A stretch of DNA of 14,450 nucleotides from Acidimicrobiaceae bacterium (lineage in GTDB: Bacteria; Actinomycetota; Acidimicrobiia; Acidimicrobiales; Palsa-688). Location of the stretch: NCBI GenBank assembly GCA_003156795.1, contig PMHU01000109.1, positions 1-14,450 of the forward strand. The letters are read 5' to 3'. Below, piece after piece: positions 1 through 6,061 of the stretch; position 1 is the first letter of the stretch, and each line of letters opens with the position of its first letter. A program made the position numbers and the translations under genes. A model generated the notes under the pieces. It was not told where the DNA came from. It was given only the letters and a program-made list of their open reading frames with translations, and made no database searches.

Positions 1-398
<398 letters not shown>

Positions 399-439
399 GG
401 GGTCTTCATGGTCTCCGCCTAGTCACAGCGTCAAGGTGG

Positions 440-838
440 TCAGGCCTGGGCGATGCGCACGAGGTTTCCCGAGGGGTCGCGGAAGGCGCAGTCGCGTACT
501 CCCCAGGGCTGCGATGCCGGTTCTTGGAGCACCTCGGCGCCCGACGCCCGGACCTTCTCGAAGGTGGTGTCGAGATCGTCGGATCGGAAGATCGCCGCTT
601 GCAACGAACCCTGCGTCACCAGTGACAGCAGGGCGTCGCCTTCGGCCTGCGAACGACCGCCGTGCGGCTGGGACAACACGATGTCGACGTCCTGGCCCGG
701 GGCGCCCACCGTGACCCAGCGAAACTCGCCCGCCTTGACGTCGGCGCGGACTTCGAGACCGAGGGCGTCGCGGTAGAAGCCCAGAGCAGCGTCGGGATCG
801 TGGACGGGGATGAACATGGCGGAGACGGTGACTGGCAT
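440..838 (-). CDS. VOC (glyoxalase/bleomycin-resistance fold) family protein
   Basis: A 132-residue protein with one vicinal-oxygen-chelate domain. It starts with the usual strand and helix (FIPVHDPDAALGFYRDALGLEV, residues 9-30) and ends with the family's typical close, WGVRDCAFRDPSGNLVRI (112-129). VOC proteins are small cytoplasmic enzymes or binding proteins for many substrates (glyoxalases, dioxygenases, antibiotic-binding proteins), so the substrate cannot be told from sequence. The length is normal for a single-module protein that pairs as a dimer. It lies 130 bases downstream of a short AraC-type regulator on the same strand. A TACTGT box sits exactly 6 bases before the ATG, which suggests its own leaderless transcript as well as possible read-through. 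The pairing suggests, but does not prove, control by that regulator. Confidence 0.88.
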   Translation of the reverse strand: MPVTVSAMFIPVHDPDAALGFYRDALGLEVRADVKAGEFRWVTVGAPGQDVDIVLSQPHGGRSQAEGDALLSLVTQGSLQAAIFRSDDLDTTFEKVRASGAEVLQEPASQPWGVRDCAFRDPSGNLVRIAQA

Positions 839-844
839 GCGTCA

Positions 845-850
845 ACAGTA
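845..850 (-). promoter_or_regulatory. Predicted -10 box (TACTGT) for a leaderless VOC mRNA
   Basis: TACTGT lies at -12 to -7 from the VOC start codon, matching the actinobacterial TANNNT -10 element. At this spacing transcription would begin at or next to the A of the ATG. No Shine-Dalgarno sequence is visible. Support comes from the same placement before several other genes in the window. Confidence 0.5.
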
Positions 851-968
851 GGAGCACGAGCCCGTCGATTGCTTCTCCGATCCTGCTCGCCGGCGCGAAC
901 GGGACCAGCGTCCCGTGGCTGCGCCACTGACCGTTCGCCACCGACCCCTCGGCACAGGTCGGCCTCGC

Positions 969-1379
969 TCAGACCGAGACGGTGGTACGGCGCGGTCGCG
1001 TCGCTACCTTGCTCACGCACGACGGGACCACCTCGAGGTCGCGGTGGTCTCGGGCGCGGTACTGCGACGGCGTGAAGCCGACGATCTCGGTGAAGCGCGA
1101 ACTGAACGAGCCGAGCGACGTGCAGCCGACGGCGACGCACGTGTCGGAGACCGACGTCCCTTGACGCAGCAGAGCCTTGGCCCGCTCGATGCGTCGCGTC
1201 ATGAGATAGGAGTACGGGGTCTCGCCATAGGCGGCACGAAACTTGCGCGAGAAGTGTGCGGGCGACATCAGGGCGGTACGCGCCATGGCCGGGACATCGA
1301 GGGGCTCGGCGTAATCGCGGTCTATGAGGTCGCGCGCCCGGCGCAGGTGCGCCAGGTCGGCCATCTCTTCGGGCGTCAT
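969..1379 (-). CDS. Short AraC-family transcriptional regulator (DNA-binding domain only)
   Basis: A 136-residue protein made almost wholly of the AraC/XylS DNA-binding domain. The first helix-turn-helix is at about residues 28-55 (DVPAMARTALMSPAHFSRKF). The linker RRIERAKALL follows at 62-71. The second helix-turn-helix is at about 76-108, with the family signature GFTPSQYR at 101-108. There is no N-terminal effector domain, so it resembles the short SoxS/MarA-type members, which are usually controlled by their amount rather than by a ligand. A basic tail of about 25 residues contains Cys121. The VOC gene follows on the same strand. The ATG at 1379 is the only good start before the first helix. 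A TACCTT box 7 bases upstream suggests leaderless expression, and a palindrome lies 132 bases upstream. Confidence 0.88.
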   Translation of the reverse strand: MTPEEMADLAHLRRARDLIDRDYAEPLDVPAMARTALMSPAHFSRKFRAAYGETPYSYLMTRRIERAKALLRQGTSVSDTCVAVGCTSLGSFSSRFTEIVGFTPSQYRARDHRDLEVVPSCVSKVATRPRRTTVSV

Positions 1380-1386
1380 GTCGACG

Positions 1387-1392
1387 AAGGTA
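1387..1392 (-). promoter_or_regulatory. Predicted -10 box (TACCTT) for a leaderless araC-type mRNA
   Basis: TACCTT lies at -13 to -8 from the start codon of the AraC-type gene, which has no visible ribosome binding site. The placement matches that before other genes in the window, one base further out than the commonest spacing. No convincing -35 box was seen. Confidence 0.42.
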
Positions 1393-1510
1393 TCCGACCG
1401 GTCGGTCCGTCAGGTCGCAACAGACGTCGAGGCCGCCCCGTGGTGGATTCAGGCAGGTAGCGGGGTCGCGGTTGCGAAGGTTGGGTCCCGGCCGGCGCCT
1501 GGCCACCCAT

Positions 1511-1538
1511 TTTACGGATAACTATGATTATCCGGAAA
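1511..1538. promoter_or_regulatory. Palindrome CGGATAA-N6-TTATCCG, candidate operator
   Basis: A perfect 7-bp inverted repeat (CGGATAA at 1515-1521, TTATCCG at 1528-1534) with a 6-nt centre. After one mismatched pair it extends by TTT/AAA to 11-bp arms with 10 pairs. It is AT-rich in a GC-rich background, lies 132 bp upstream of the AraC-type start, and has no T-run, so an operator fits better than a terminator. Its core GATAA-N6-TTATC closely resembles the second palindrome at 1767-1792. The protein that binds it is unknown. Confidence 0.5.
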
Positions 1539-1766
1539 TACCCTGATCCAGATCGCAGCCGCCCGCCCCCCCCCAGCCGTCCCGACCGCGGTTCTGGTCC
1601 CTACCGCCCGTCGCTGGCCCGGCGTCGTCCCTGGGCCCAGGCTCCGCAGCGGCCCGGGCCGGCTTCGGCAGACCGATGAGATACGAAGCCCCGACGTCGG
1701 ATTCTGACCAAGGCGATCGTTGGCGATTCCTGTGTCGACGGGCGTCGGCCAAAAGTATCCTTCCCA

Positions 1767-1792
1767 TTAAAGATAGAAAGAGCTATCTTTAA
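1767..1792. promoter_or_regulatory. Palindrome TTAAAGATAG-N6-CTATCTTTAA, candidate operator of the SDR operon
   Basis: A perfect 10-bp inverted repeat with a 6-nt centre (AAAGAG), ending 43 bp before the SDR start codon, where a promoter and its operator would be expected. TATCTT at 1785-1790, inside the right arm, could serve as a -10 box; this would let a bound protein block initiation. The 10-N6-10 layout suits a dimeric winged-helix regulator. The third gene of this operon encodes a SufR-like regulator, a family whose known cyanobacterial operator is also an inverted repeat with an N6 centre, although with different arms. Self-regulation is therefore a reasonable but untested inference. 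Confidence 0.6.
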
Positions 1793-1820
1793 GTCAGGAC
1801 GCCGGGCAGGCGCCCAACAG

Positions 1821-1828
1821 GGAGGAGG
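1821..1828 (+). promoter_or_regulatory. Strong Shine-Dalgarno (GGAGGAGG) of the SDR gene
   Basis: GGAGGAGG sits 7 bases before the ATG at 1836 and fixes that start. It contrasts with the many genes in this window that have no ribosome binding site. Confidence 0.8.
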
Positions 1829-1835
1829 CGTACCC

Positions 1836-2561
1836 ATGCCCACCGCCATCGTCACAGGAGCATCAAAAGGCCTCGGACAGGCCCTATCCGTCGGCTTGGC
1901 CCGAGCCGGCTGGTCGCTGGTGATCGACGCCAGGGACGCCGAAACCCTCGATGTCGCAGCCGCCTCGCTGCGGAGTCATCTGAGTCCCGACAGCGATCTC
2001 CGGGCCGTCGCAGGAGACGTAACCGACCCCGCCCACCTCGCCGGGCTGGTTGAGGCCGCGGCCCAGCTGGGCCACCTCGAGTTGGTCGTCAACAACGCCA
2101 GCTCCCTCGGACCCAGCCCCCTCCCCCCGTTGGCCCGTTACCCCCTAGACGGGCTTCGAGCCGCCCTGGAGAGCAACGCCGTTGCTCCCCTGGCGCTCAT
2201 CCAGGCGGCCGCCCCGCTGCTCGCGTCGGCCGGCGCGCCGCGCATCGTAAACGTCACGTCGGACGCGTCGGTCGAGGCCTATCCGGGATGGGGCGGCTAC
2301 GGCGCATCCAAGGCCGCTCTCGACCATCTGGGGGCTGTGCTCGCAGCCGAACAACCCGGTTGGCGGGTGTGGACGGTCGACCCCGGAGACCTGCGCACGC
2401 AAATGCATCAGGACGCCTTTCCGGGCGAAGACATCTCCGACCGGCCGGAGCCCGCCACCGTGGTGCCCGCCTTTCTGGCCCTGATCGACTCCGAGCTGCC
2501 ATCCGGTCGGCTTCGCCTGAGCCAGCTCGACCTGGTACCGACAGGTGGGAGCGGCTCGTGA
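1836..2561 (+). CDS. Short-chain dehydrogenase/reductase (SDR)
   Basis: A 241-residue classical SDR, an NAD(P)-dependent oxidoreductase with a Rossmann fold. Visible motifs: the dinucleotide-binding TGASKGLG at 7-14, the acidic residue of GDV at 60-62, NNAS at 86-89, the helix-4 Asn in SNAVAP (114), and catalytic Ser142 with Tyr155 and Lys159 in YGASK. The PG motif after strand 6 is at 183-184. The Ser-Tyr-Lys triad is complete, so it should be active, but SDRs act on very many substrates and none can be assigned. Cofactor preference is unclear. It opens an operon: its TGA overlaps the GTG of the QueA-like gene by 4 bp, so the two are translationally coupled. It has a strong ribosome binding site and a 26-bp palindrome just upstream. 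The short C-terminus (PTGGSGS) probably lacks a specific role. Confidence 0.9.
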   Translation: MPTAIVTGASKGLGQALSVGLARAGWSLVIDARDAETLDVAAASLRSHLSPDSDLRAVAGDVTDPAHLAGLVEAAAQLGHLELVVNNASSLGPSPLPPLARYPLDGLRAALESNAVAPLALIQAAAPLLASAGAPRIVNVTSDASVEAYPGWGGYGASKAALDHLGAVLAAEQPGWRVWTVDPGDLRTQMHQDAFPGEDISDRPEPATVVPAFLALIDSELPSGRLRLSQLDLVPTGGSGS

Positions 2562-3745
2562 CCACGCCGGCTCTGGTGGACGAGGGCCCCATGCGGGCCG
2601 GGCCGCACGACGTAGCCGAGGGGTCCAACCTGGAGGTGGCGGCGGGGGCCGCTGGGCAGTTCGACCCCGACCAGTTCGACCCCGAGCACTTCCGGTTGCC
2701 CCACCACCTAGAGGCCTCGTCCCCTCCCGAAGCCCGCGGCCTAACCCGAGATGGGGTCCGATTGATGGTGGCCCGGCGGACCGACGAGAGCCTCGAACAC
2801 CGATACTTCACTGACCTGCCGAGCATCCTCCAACCCGGCGACGTCCTCGTCGTGAACACGTCCGGCACGCTGCCCGCCAGCATTCCGGCGAAGACGCGGT
2901 CCGGTGAACCCGCAGCCGTCCAGCTGTCCGGTCGCCTGCCGGGCGGCCTCTGGATCGTCGAGCTCCGACACCGCCGGCGGCGGCCGGGGTCGGTGTCGGA
3001 GGACACGGCACCGTGGCTGGACGCCGAGCCGGGAACCGTCGTCGACCTGCCAGGAGGCGGCCTGGTCGAGCTCAGGGTGGCAGCCGCAGCCGGGTCGGCG
3101 GGAGCCAGGGCGGTTCGGCTGTGGATCGCCACGGTCGAGCTCCCCGAGCCGGTGCTGCCGTACCTGGCCGGCCACGGGCGACCGATCCGGTACTCCTACG
3201 TCCCCGACGACTGGCCCATCTCCAGCTATCAAACCGTGTTCGCGGAGGTGCCCGGGAGCGCCGAGATGCCGAGCGCCGCCCGTCCCTTTAGCGCCCAGGT
3301 CACGACCAGGCTGGTGTCGCGCGGCGTGATCATCGCCCCCTTCGTCCTCCATTGCGGCGTTTCGTCTCCCGAGAACCACGAACCACCCGCTCCGGAGTGG
3401 TTTCGGGTTCCGGACGTCACGGCCGGGCAGGTCAACGGGGCTCACCAAGCTGGCCGGGCCGTGATCGCGGTCGGCACCACCGCGGTGAGAGCCCTCGAGA
3501 CGGTCGCCGACGTACGCGGCACTGTCCATCCCGGGGAGGGATGGACCGAGCTGGTCATCGACCCCGACCACCGGATGCGAGCAGTCGACGGACTGGTGAA
3601 CGGTTGGCACGAACCCGGGGCCTCGCACCTGGCCCTGCTCCAAGCGGTGGCCGGACGCGAGCTGGTCGCACGTTCATACGTCGAAGCTCTCGCGGAGGGT
3701 TACCTATGGCACGAGTTCGGCGACAGCCATCTGGTCCTGCCATGA
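2558..3745 (+). CDS. QueA-like S-adenosylmethionine:tRNA ribosyltransferase-isomerase, divergent
   Basis: A 395-residue member of the QueA family. QueA transfers and rearranges the ribosyl part of SAM onto preQ1-modified tRNA, giving epoxyqueuosine. Family landmarks are clear: YFTDLPSILQPGDVLVVN (83-100), YQTVFAEVPGS (224-234) followed by the PSAARPFSAQ segment (238-247), GVIIAPFVLHCGV (256-268), GRAVIAVGTTAVRALE (299-314), and VDGLVNGWHEPGASHLALL (343-361), equivalent to the LTNFHLPKS region. Several usual QueA residues differ: NTSGTLPAS replaces the NDTRVIPAR type, and NGWHEPGAS replaces NFHLPKS. An N-terminal extension of about 60 residues has a small FDPDQFDPEHF repeat. The GTG at 2558 is chosen for its 4-bp overlap with the SDR stop and an upstream GGTGGGAG. 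The stop overlaps the regulator's ATG by 4 bp. It may act on a substrate other than preQ1-tRNA. Confidence 0.85.
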   Translation: MTTPALVDEGPMRAGPHDVAEGSNLEVAAGAAGQFDPDQFDPEHFRLPHHLEASSPPEARGLTRDGVRLMVARRTDESLEHRYFTDLPSILQPGDVLVVNTSGTLPASIPAKTRSGEPAAVQLSGRLPGGLWIVELRHRRRRPGSVSEDTAPWLDAEPGTVVDLPGGGLVELRVAAAAGSAGARAVRLWIATVELPEPVLPYLAGHGRPIRYSYVPDDWPISSYQTVFAEVPGSAEMPSAARPFSAQVTTRLVSRGVIIAPFVLHCGVSSPENHEPPAPEWFRVPDVTAGQVNGAHQAGRAVIAVGTTAVRALETVADVRGTVHPGEGWTELVIDPDHRMRAVDGLVNGWHEPGASHLALLQAVAGRELVARSYVEALAEGYLWHEFGDSHLVLP

Positions 3746-4497
3746 GCGCGGCCCGCACCAATTCCGCGCCGCGCTCCCCCCGTGGGGCCCTGCCGTCGGA
3801 ACCGGTCGAGCTGGCCCCTTCAGAGACGGCCGGTCAGCAGGTGGCGATGTCGGCGATGGGCCGAGCCCGGACTGCCGTCCTGACCAGCCTCAAGACTCGG
3901 GGCGAAGCCACGGCCGACCAGCTGGCGAGCGAGCTCGGAATCACCATCGGCGCCGTCCGCCAGCATCTCGGCCCGCTGGGCCAGGAGGGCTTGGTCGCGC
4001 ACCGCGACGAACGGCCCGGCCCGGGTCGCCCTCGTCGGTGGTATTGCCTGACGCCGGCCGCCGAAAGCCTTTTTCCCAAGCGCTACGGCGAGCTGACCAA
4101 CCAGCTGCTCGGCTTCATCGAACAAGCCGATCCCGCCGCCGTCGCCGAGGCCTTCTCCCTCCGGGGCCGGCAACGCCACGACCGGGCGCTGTCGCGACTC
4201 GAAGGGCGGACGTTCGCCGACAAGGTCCGCGAGCTCGCTCAGATCCTCGACGAGGACGGCTATTTGGCTGACTGCGAGAAGATCGACGACGCGTCGTGGC
4301 GCATCACGGAGCTCAACTGCGCCATCCTCGACGTGGCCCGCCAGCACCACGAGGCTTGCGGGAGCGAGCTGGCGTTTCTCCGGTCGGTCCTGCCGGAAGC
4401 GACGGTCGAACGGGTGAGCCACATACTGGCGGGCGGGCACGCGTGCGCCTACGAGGTGCGCCTTCGTCCAGAAACGGAACGACCGCAGCCGGAGTGA
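3742..4497 (+). CDS. SufR-like winged-helix regulator with candidate Fe-S cysteines
   Basis: A 251-residue regulator of the SufR/COG2345 type. A disordered leader (about 1-38) precedes a winged helix-turn-helix at about 41-105, with ATADQLASELGITIGAVRQHL as the helix-turn-helix and GPGRPRRWYCLT as the wing. The middle follows the family (LFPKRYGELTNQLLGF). The C-terminal part has Cys193, Cys206 and Cys235, spaced C-x12-C-x28-C. In cyanobacterial SufR the pattern is C-x12-C-x13-C-x14-C, so cysteines 1, 2 and 4 match and the third is Ala220. Actinobacterial SufR proteins are known to work with three cysteines. SufR represses Fe-S assembly genes when it carries a cluster. Here no suf genes are adjacent; the gene is coupled by ATGA overlap to the QueA-like gene. 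Met36 and Met39 are alternative starts. I infer Fe-S or redox sensing. Confidence 0.82.
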   Translation: MSAARTNSAPRSPRGALPSEPVELAPSETAGQQVAMSAMGRARTAVLTSLKTRGEATADQLASELGITIGAVRQHLGPLGQEGLVAHRDERPGPGRPRRWYCLTPAAESLFPKRYGELTNQLLGFIEQADPAAVAEAFSLRGRQRHDRALSRLEGRTFADKVRELAQILDEDGYLADCEKIDDASWRITELNCAILDVARQHHEACGSELAFLRSVLPEATVERVSHILAGGHACAYEVRLRPETERPQPE

Positions 4498-4524
4498 CCG
4501 CAGCCGCCAACGGGGCCGGCCAGC

Positions 4525-4578
4525 GATCCCGGGCTGTCCAGCCATCCCGGGCTGTCCAGCCATCCCGGGCCAACCAGC
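4525..4578. repeat. Three 18-bp tandem repeats, intergenic
   Basis: Units at 4525-4542, 4543-4560 and 4561-4578 follow the pattern SATCCCGGGCTGTCCAGC. Units 1 and 2 differ at one base and unit 3 has three changes in the centre (GGGCCAACCAGC). A weaker fourth copy (12 of 18 matches) precedes them at 4507-4524. Each unit has the palindrome CCCGGG, and units 1 and 2 give GGCTG-TC-CAGCC hairpins. The array fills most of the gap between the SufR-like stop and the recombinase start. It has no spacers, so it is not a CRISPR. It may be a slippage product, a structured transcript end, or clustered protein sites. Confidence 0.75.
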
Positions 4579-4588
4579 AGGCTGCCGA

Positions 4589-4594
4589 TAGTCT
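4589..4594 (+). promoter_or_regulatory. Possible -10 box (TAGTCT) for the recombinase gene
   Basis: TAGTCT lies 9 bases before the GTG start of the tyrosine recombinase and fits TANNNT, which would leave a leader of only a few bases. No Shine-Dalgarno sequence is present. This is weaker than the other boxes because the spacing is 2-3 bases longer. Confidence 0.3.
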
Positions 4595-4603
4595 CCTGTA
4601 GCC

Positions 4604-5638
4604 GTGACCCGCTCCCCCGACGCGGCCGTCGTCGCCCGGCGGCGGCTGACCCCGACTTCTTCGCTGGGCGACTCGCTGGAAGCCTGGCTGGTCAACTTGG
4701 GGGCTTCCAAGCCTTCCCCGGCCACGCTGGTCGCGTATCGGCGCGACGTCGAAGGCATCGCCGGGCGCCTGGCGGTGCTGGAGGACTTCGGCCAAATCGG
4801 CGACGTGGCCATTCCGGATCTTCAGCGCAGCGCCTTGCGCGCCGCTTTCTCCTCGTGGGCTTCCGACCACGCGGCCTCGTCCGTCCGGCGGGCCCACTCG
4901 GCGTGGTCGAGCCTGTTTGACTTCCTCGTGGCGGAAGGTGTGATCGAAGGAAACCCGATGGCGGCGGTCCTGAAGCCGAAAGCTCCGACGGTACTCCCCC
5001 GCTCGATTCGGGCTCGCGACGCCGTGGCCCGGTTGTTGAGCGCCGCCTCCGAAGTGGACAGTCGAGCCCGGGACCCATGGCCGGCTCGAGACCTGGCCCT
5101 CATCGCCACGTTCTGCGTGACCGGCATGCGCGAGGCGGAGGCGGCCGGTCTGGACCTCGGGTCGCTGGTTGGCGAGCCGGGCGCCCGGCGCATGGAAGTT
5201 CGGGGCAAGGGCGGAAAGGTGCGTCCGATACCGATAGACGCCACCTTGGACCAGGTCCTCGCCGGCTATCAGCGTGAACGCGGCGACCGCTTCCCAAAAC
5301 ACGATCTCGACCACCCGGGCACTCCCCTGTTCGTCTCTGCCCGCGGCACTCGAATGACCGTGGATCAGATCCGCTACCTGGTGGAGAAGCTGTACGTACG
5401 GGCCGGGATCAGGGCCCAAGTCCCGGCCGGGGCGCTGGTGCACGCCTTGCGCCACACTTTTGCCACGTCGGCCCTCGAAGCGGGGGCCGACGTGGTCGAG
5501 CTCCAAGAGCTCCTTGGGCATGCCAGCCTGGAGACCACGCGCCGATACCTCTCCGCGACCGCTCAAGGCCTCCGCCACGTCATCCAGTCCCACCCCAGCC
5601 AGGCGGCGCTGCGGCAGTCGCTGGCTGACAGCGAGTGA
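4604..5638 (+). CDS. Tyrosine recombinase (XerC/XerD-like)
   Basis: A 344-residue tyrosine recombinase, a family that breaks and rejoins DNA through a covalent 3'-phosphotyrosine. The N-terminal core-binding domain (SAM-like, about 22-120) includes the typical TLVAYRRDVEG and ends with NPM. The catalytic domain (about 135-330) has the complete set: Arg176 (TGMREAE), Lys202 (RGKGGKVR), His280 and Arg283 (HALRHTFAT), His306 (LLGHASLETT) and nucleophile Tyr315. The length is slightly above the roughly 300 residues of XerC/D. The GTG at 4604 is the first sensible start; about 20 extra N-terminal residues precede the conserved domain. There is no excisionase, phage gene, tRNA or att site nearby, so a chromosomal Xer-type role (dimer resolution) is more likely than a mobile element, but the target site is not visible here. 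Confidence 0.88.
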   Translation: MTRSPDAAVVARRRLTPTSSLGDSLEAWLVNLGASKPSPATLVAYRRDVEGIAGRLAVLEDFGQIGDVAIPDLQRSALRAAFSSWASDHAASSVRRAHSAWSSLFDFLVAEGVIEGNPMAAVLKPKAPTVLPRSIRARDAVARLLSAASEVDSRARDPWPARDLALIATFCVTGMREAEAAGLDLGSLVGEPGARRMEVRGKGGKVRPIPIDATLDQVLAGYQRERGDRFPKHDLDHPGTPLFVSARGTRMTVDQIRYLVEKLYVRAGIRAQVPAGALVHALRHTFATSALEAGADVVELQELLGHASLETTRRYLSATAQGLRHVIQSHPSQAALRQSLADSE

Positions 5639-5679
5639 GTCCCATCAGACGACGGAAGGCGGCCGCCAGGACCGAGCGG

Positions 5680-5685
5680 TACCGT
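5680..5685 (+). promoter_or_regulatory. Predicted -10 box (TACCGT) for a leaderless mRNA
   Basis: TACCGT lies at -12 to -7 from the ATG at 5692, which has no ribosome binding site. This matches the TANNNT placement seen before several genes here and supports that start. Confidence 0.48.
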
Positions 5686-5691
5686 TGATCC

Positions 5692-6042
5692 ATGGCGTTG
5701 GAGGGGGTGAAGGGGTGGCTGGACGTTGCGACCGACTGGCGCCGGCGGGTGACTACAGAGCTCACGGCCCTGCCGCAGACCCTCGCCCAGCTCCGGGAGG
5801 GTGTTGACAACTTCCAACGCGTCACCCGCCGGCTGGTCGACGCCACCGAGTCGATCGAGCAGTTCAACCAGATGCAGAACAGCGCGGTGAAGACCCTCCG
5901 AGACCAGATCGCAGCCGCGCCCGGGAGCACCATGGTCGTCGGCGCCTTCGATGAGCTCAGCGACGCCTTGGGCACCCTAGCCCGGCTCAATCCATTCTGG
6001 CCGCGGGTGGCTCCGAAGGAGACCCCCCGGGACGACGGCTGA
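5692..6042 (+). CDS. Small helical protein of unknown function
   Basis: I do not recognise this 116-residue protein. It is predicted from composition to be largely helical. Residues 15-65 have regularly spaced hydrophobic residues and few helix breakers (ELTALPQTLAQLREGVDNF, then VTRRLVDATESIEQFNQMQ), suggesting an amphipathic or coiled-coil segment. A second helix covers about 84-98. The tail is rich in Pro and charged residues. There is no signal peptide, membrane segment or cysteine. It lies 53 bp after the recombinase on the same strand and converges with gcvT, with only 19 bp between the two stops. It is supported as a gene by its position, by the TACCGT box and by the absence of a better frame on the other strand. 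Such short amphipathic proteins can be surface- or granule-associated, but nothing here proves that. Confidence 0.7.
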   Translation: MALEGVKGWLDVATDWRRRVTTELTALPQTLAQLREGVDNFQRVTRRLVDATESIEQFNQMQNSAVKTLRDQIAAAPGSTMVVGAFDELSDALGTLARLNPFWPRVAPKETPRDDG

Positions 6043-6061
6043 ACGGGAAAGGCGCCGCGAT

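Larger units (their letters stand above)
1380..1835. other. 456-bp divergent intergenic region
   Basis: This is the only gene-free stretch over 300 bp. It separates the minus-strand araC/VOC pair from the plus-strand SDR operon. It contains the promoter box of the araC-type gene at its left end, two AT-rich palindromes (1511-1538 and 1767-1792), a run of nine C residues at 1566-1574, and the Shine-Dalgarno sequence of the SDR gene at the right. Open frames exist on both strands here (for example minus strand 1528-1767), but they show no recognisable domain and look like chance frames in GC-rich DNA. I see no RNA gene or mobile element. Confidence 0.6.

Noticed and set aside
616..1506. A 296-codon open frame on the minus strand covering the AraC and VOC region
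   Set aside because: It is a shifted frame of the same strand, rich in Arg and Pro, and conflicts with two clear protein families.
1566..1574. Run of nine C residues as a phase-variation tract
   Set aside because: It lies outside any supported gene and far from the promoter elements, so no switch can be argued.
1528..1767. Possible small gene on the minus strand in the intergenic region
   Set aside because: It has no domain, no ribosome binding site and a random-looking composition, and it contains the C-run.
2288..2557. Extension of the QueA-like protein to an upstream ATG at 2288
   Set aside because: The extra 90 residues are Arg-rich out-of-frame SDR sequence; the GTG at 2558 has a ribosome binding site and a 4-bp overlap with the SDR stop.
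3352..3741. Extension of the SufR-like protein to a start at 3352
   Set aside because: The added part is out-of-frame QueA-like sequence; the ATG at 3742 overlaps the QueA-like stop and suits the family length.
4507..4578. CRISPR array
   Set aside because: The 18-bp units are directly adjacent with no unique spacers, and there are no cas genes.
4313..5593. A 426-codon open frame on the minus strand across the recombinase gene
   Set aside because: It is antisense to a recombinase with all catalytic residues, has no domain, and long antisense frames are expected in GC-rich DNA.
4604..5638. Integrase of a mobile element
   Set aside because: No tRNA, att repeats, excisionase, phage or conjugation genes are near, and base composition looks like the neighbours.
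6043..6061. Terminator between the convergent genes
   Set aside because: Only 19 bp separate the stops and there is no stem-loop with a T-run.
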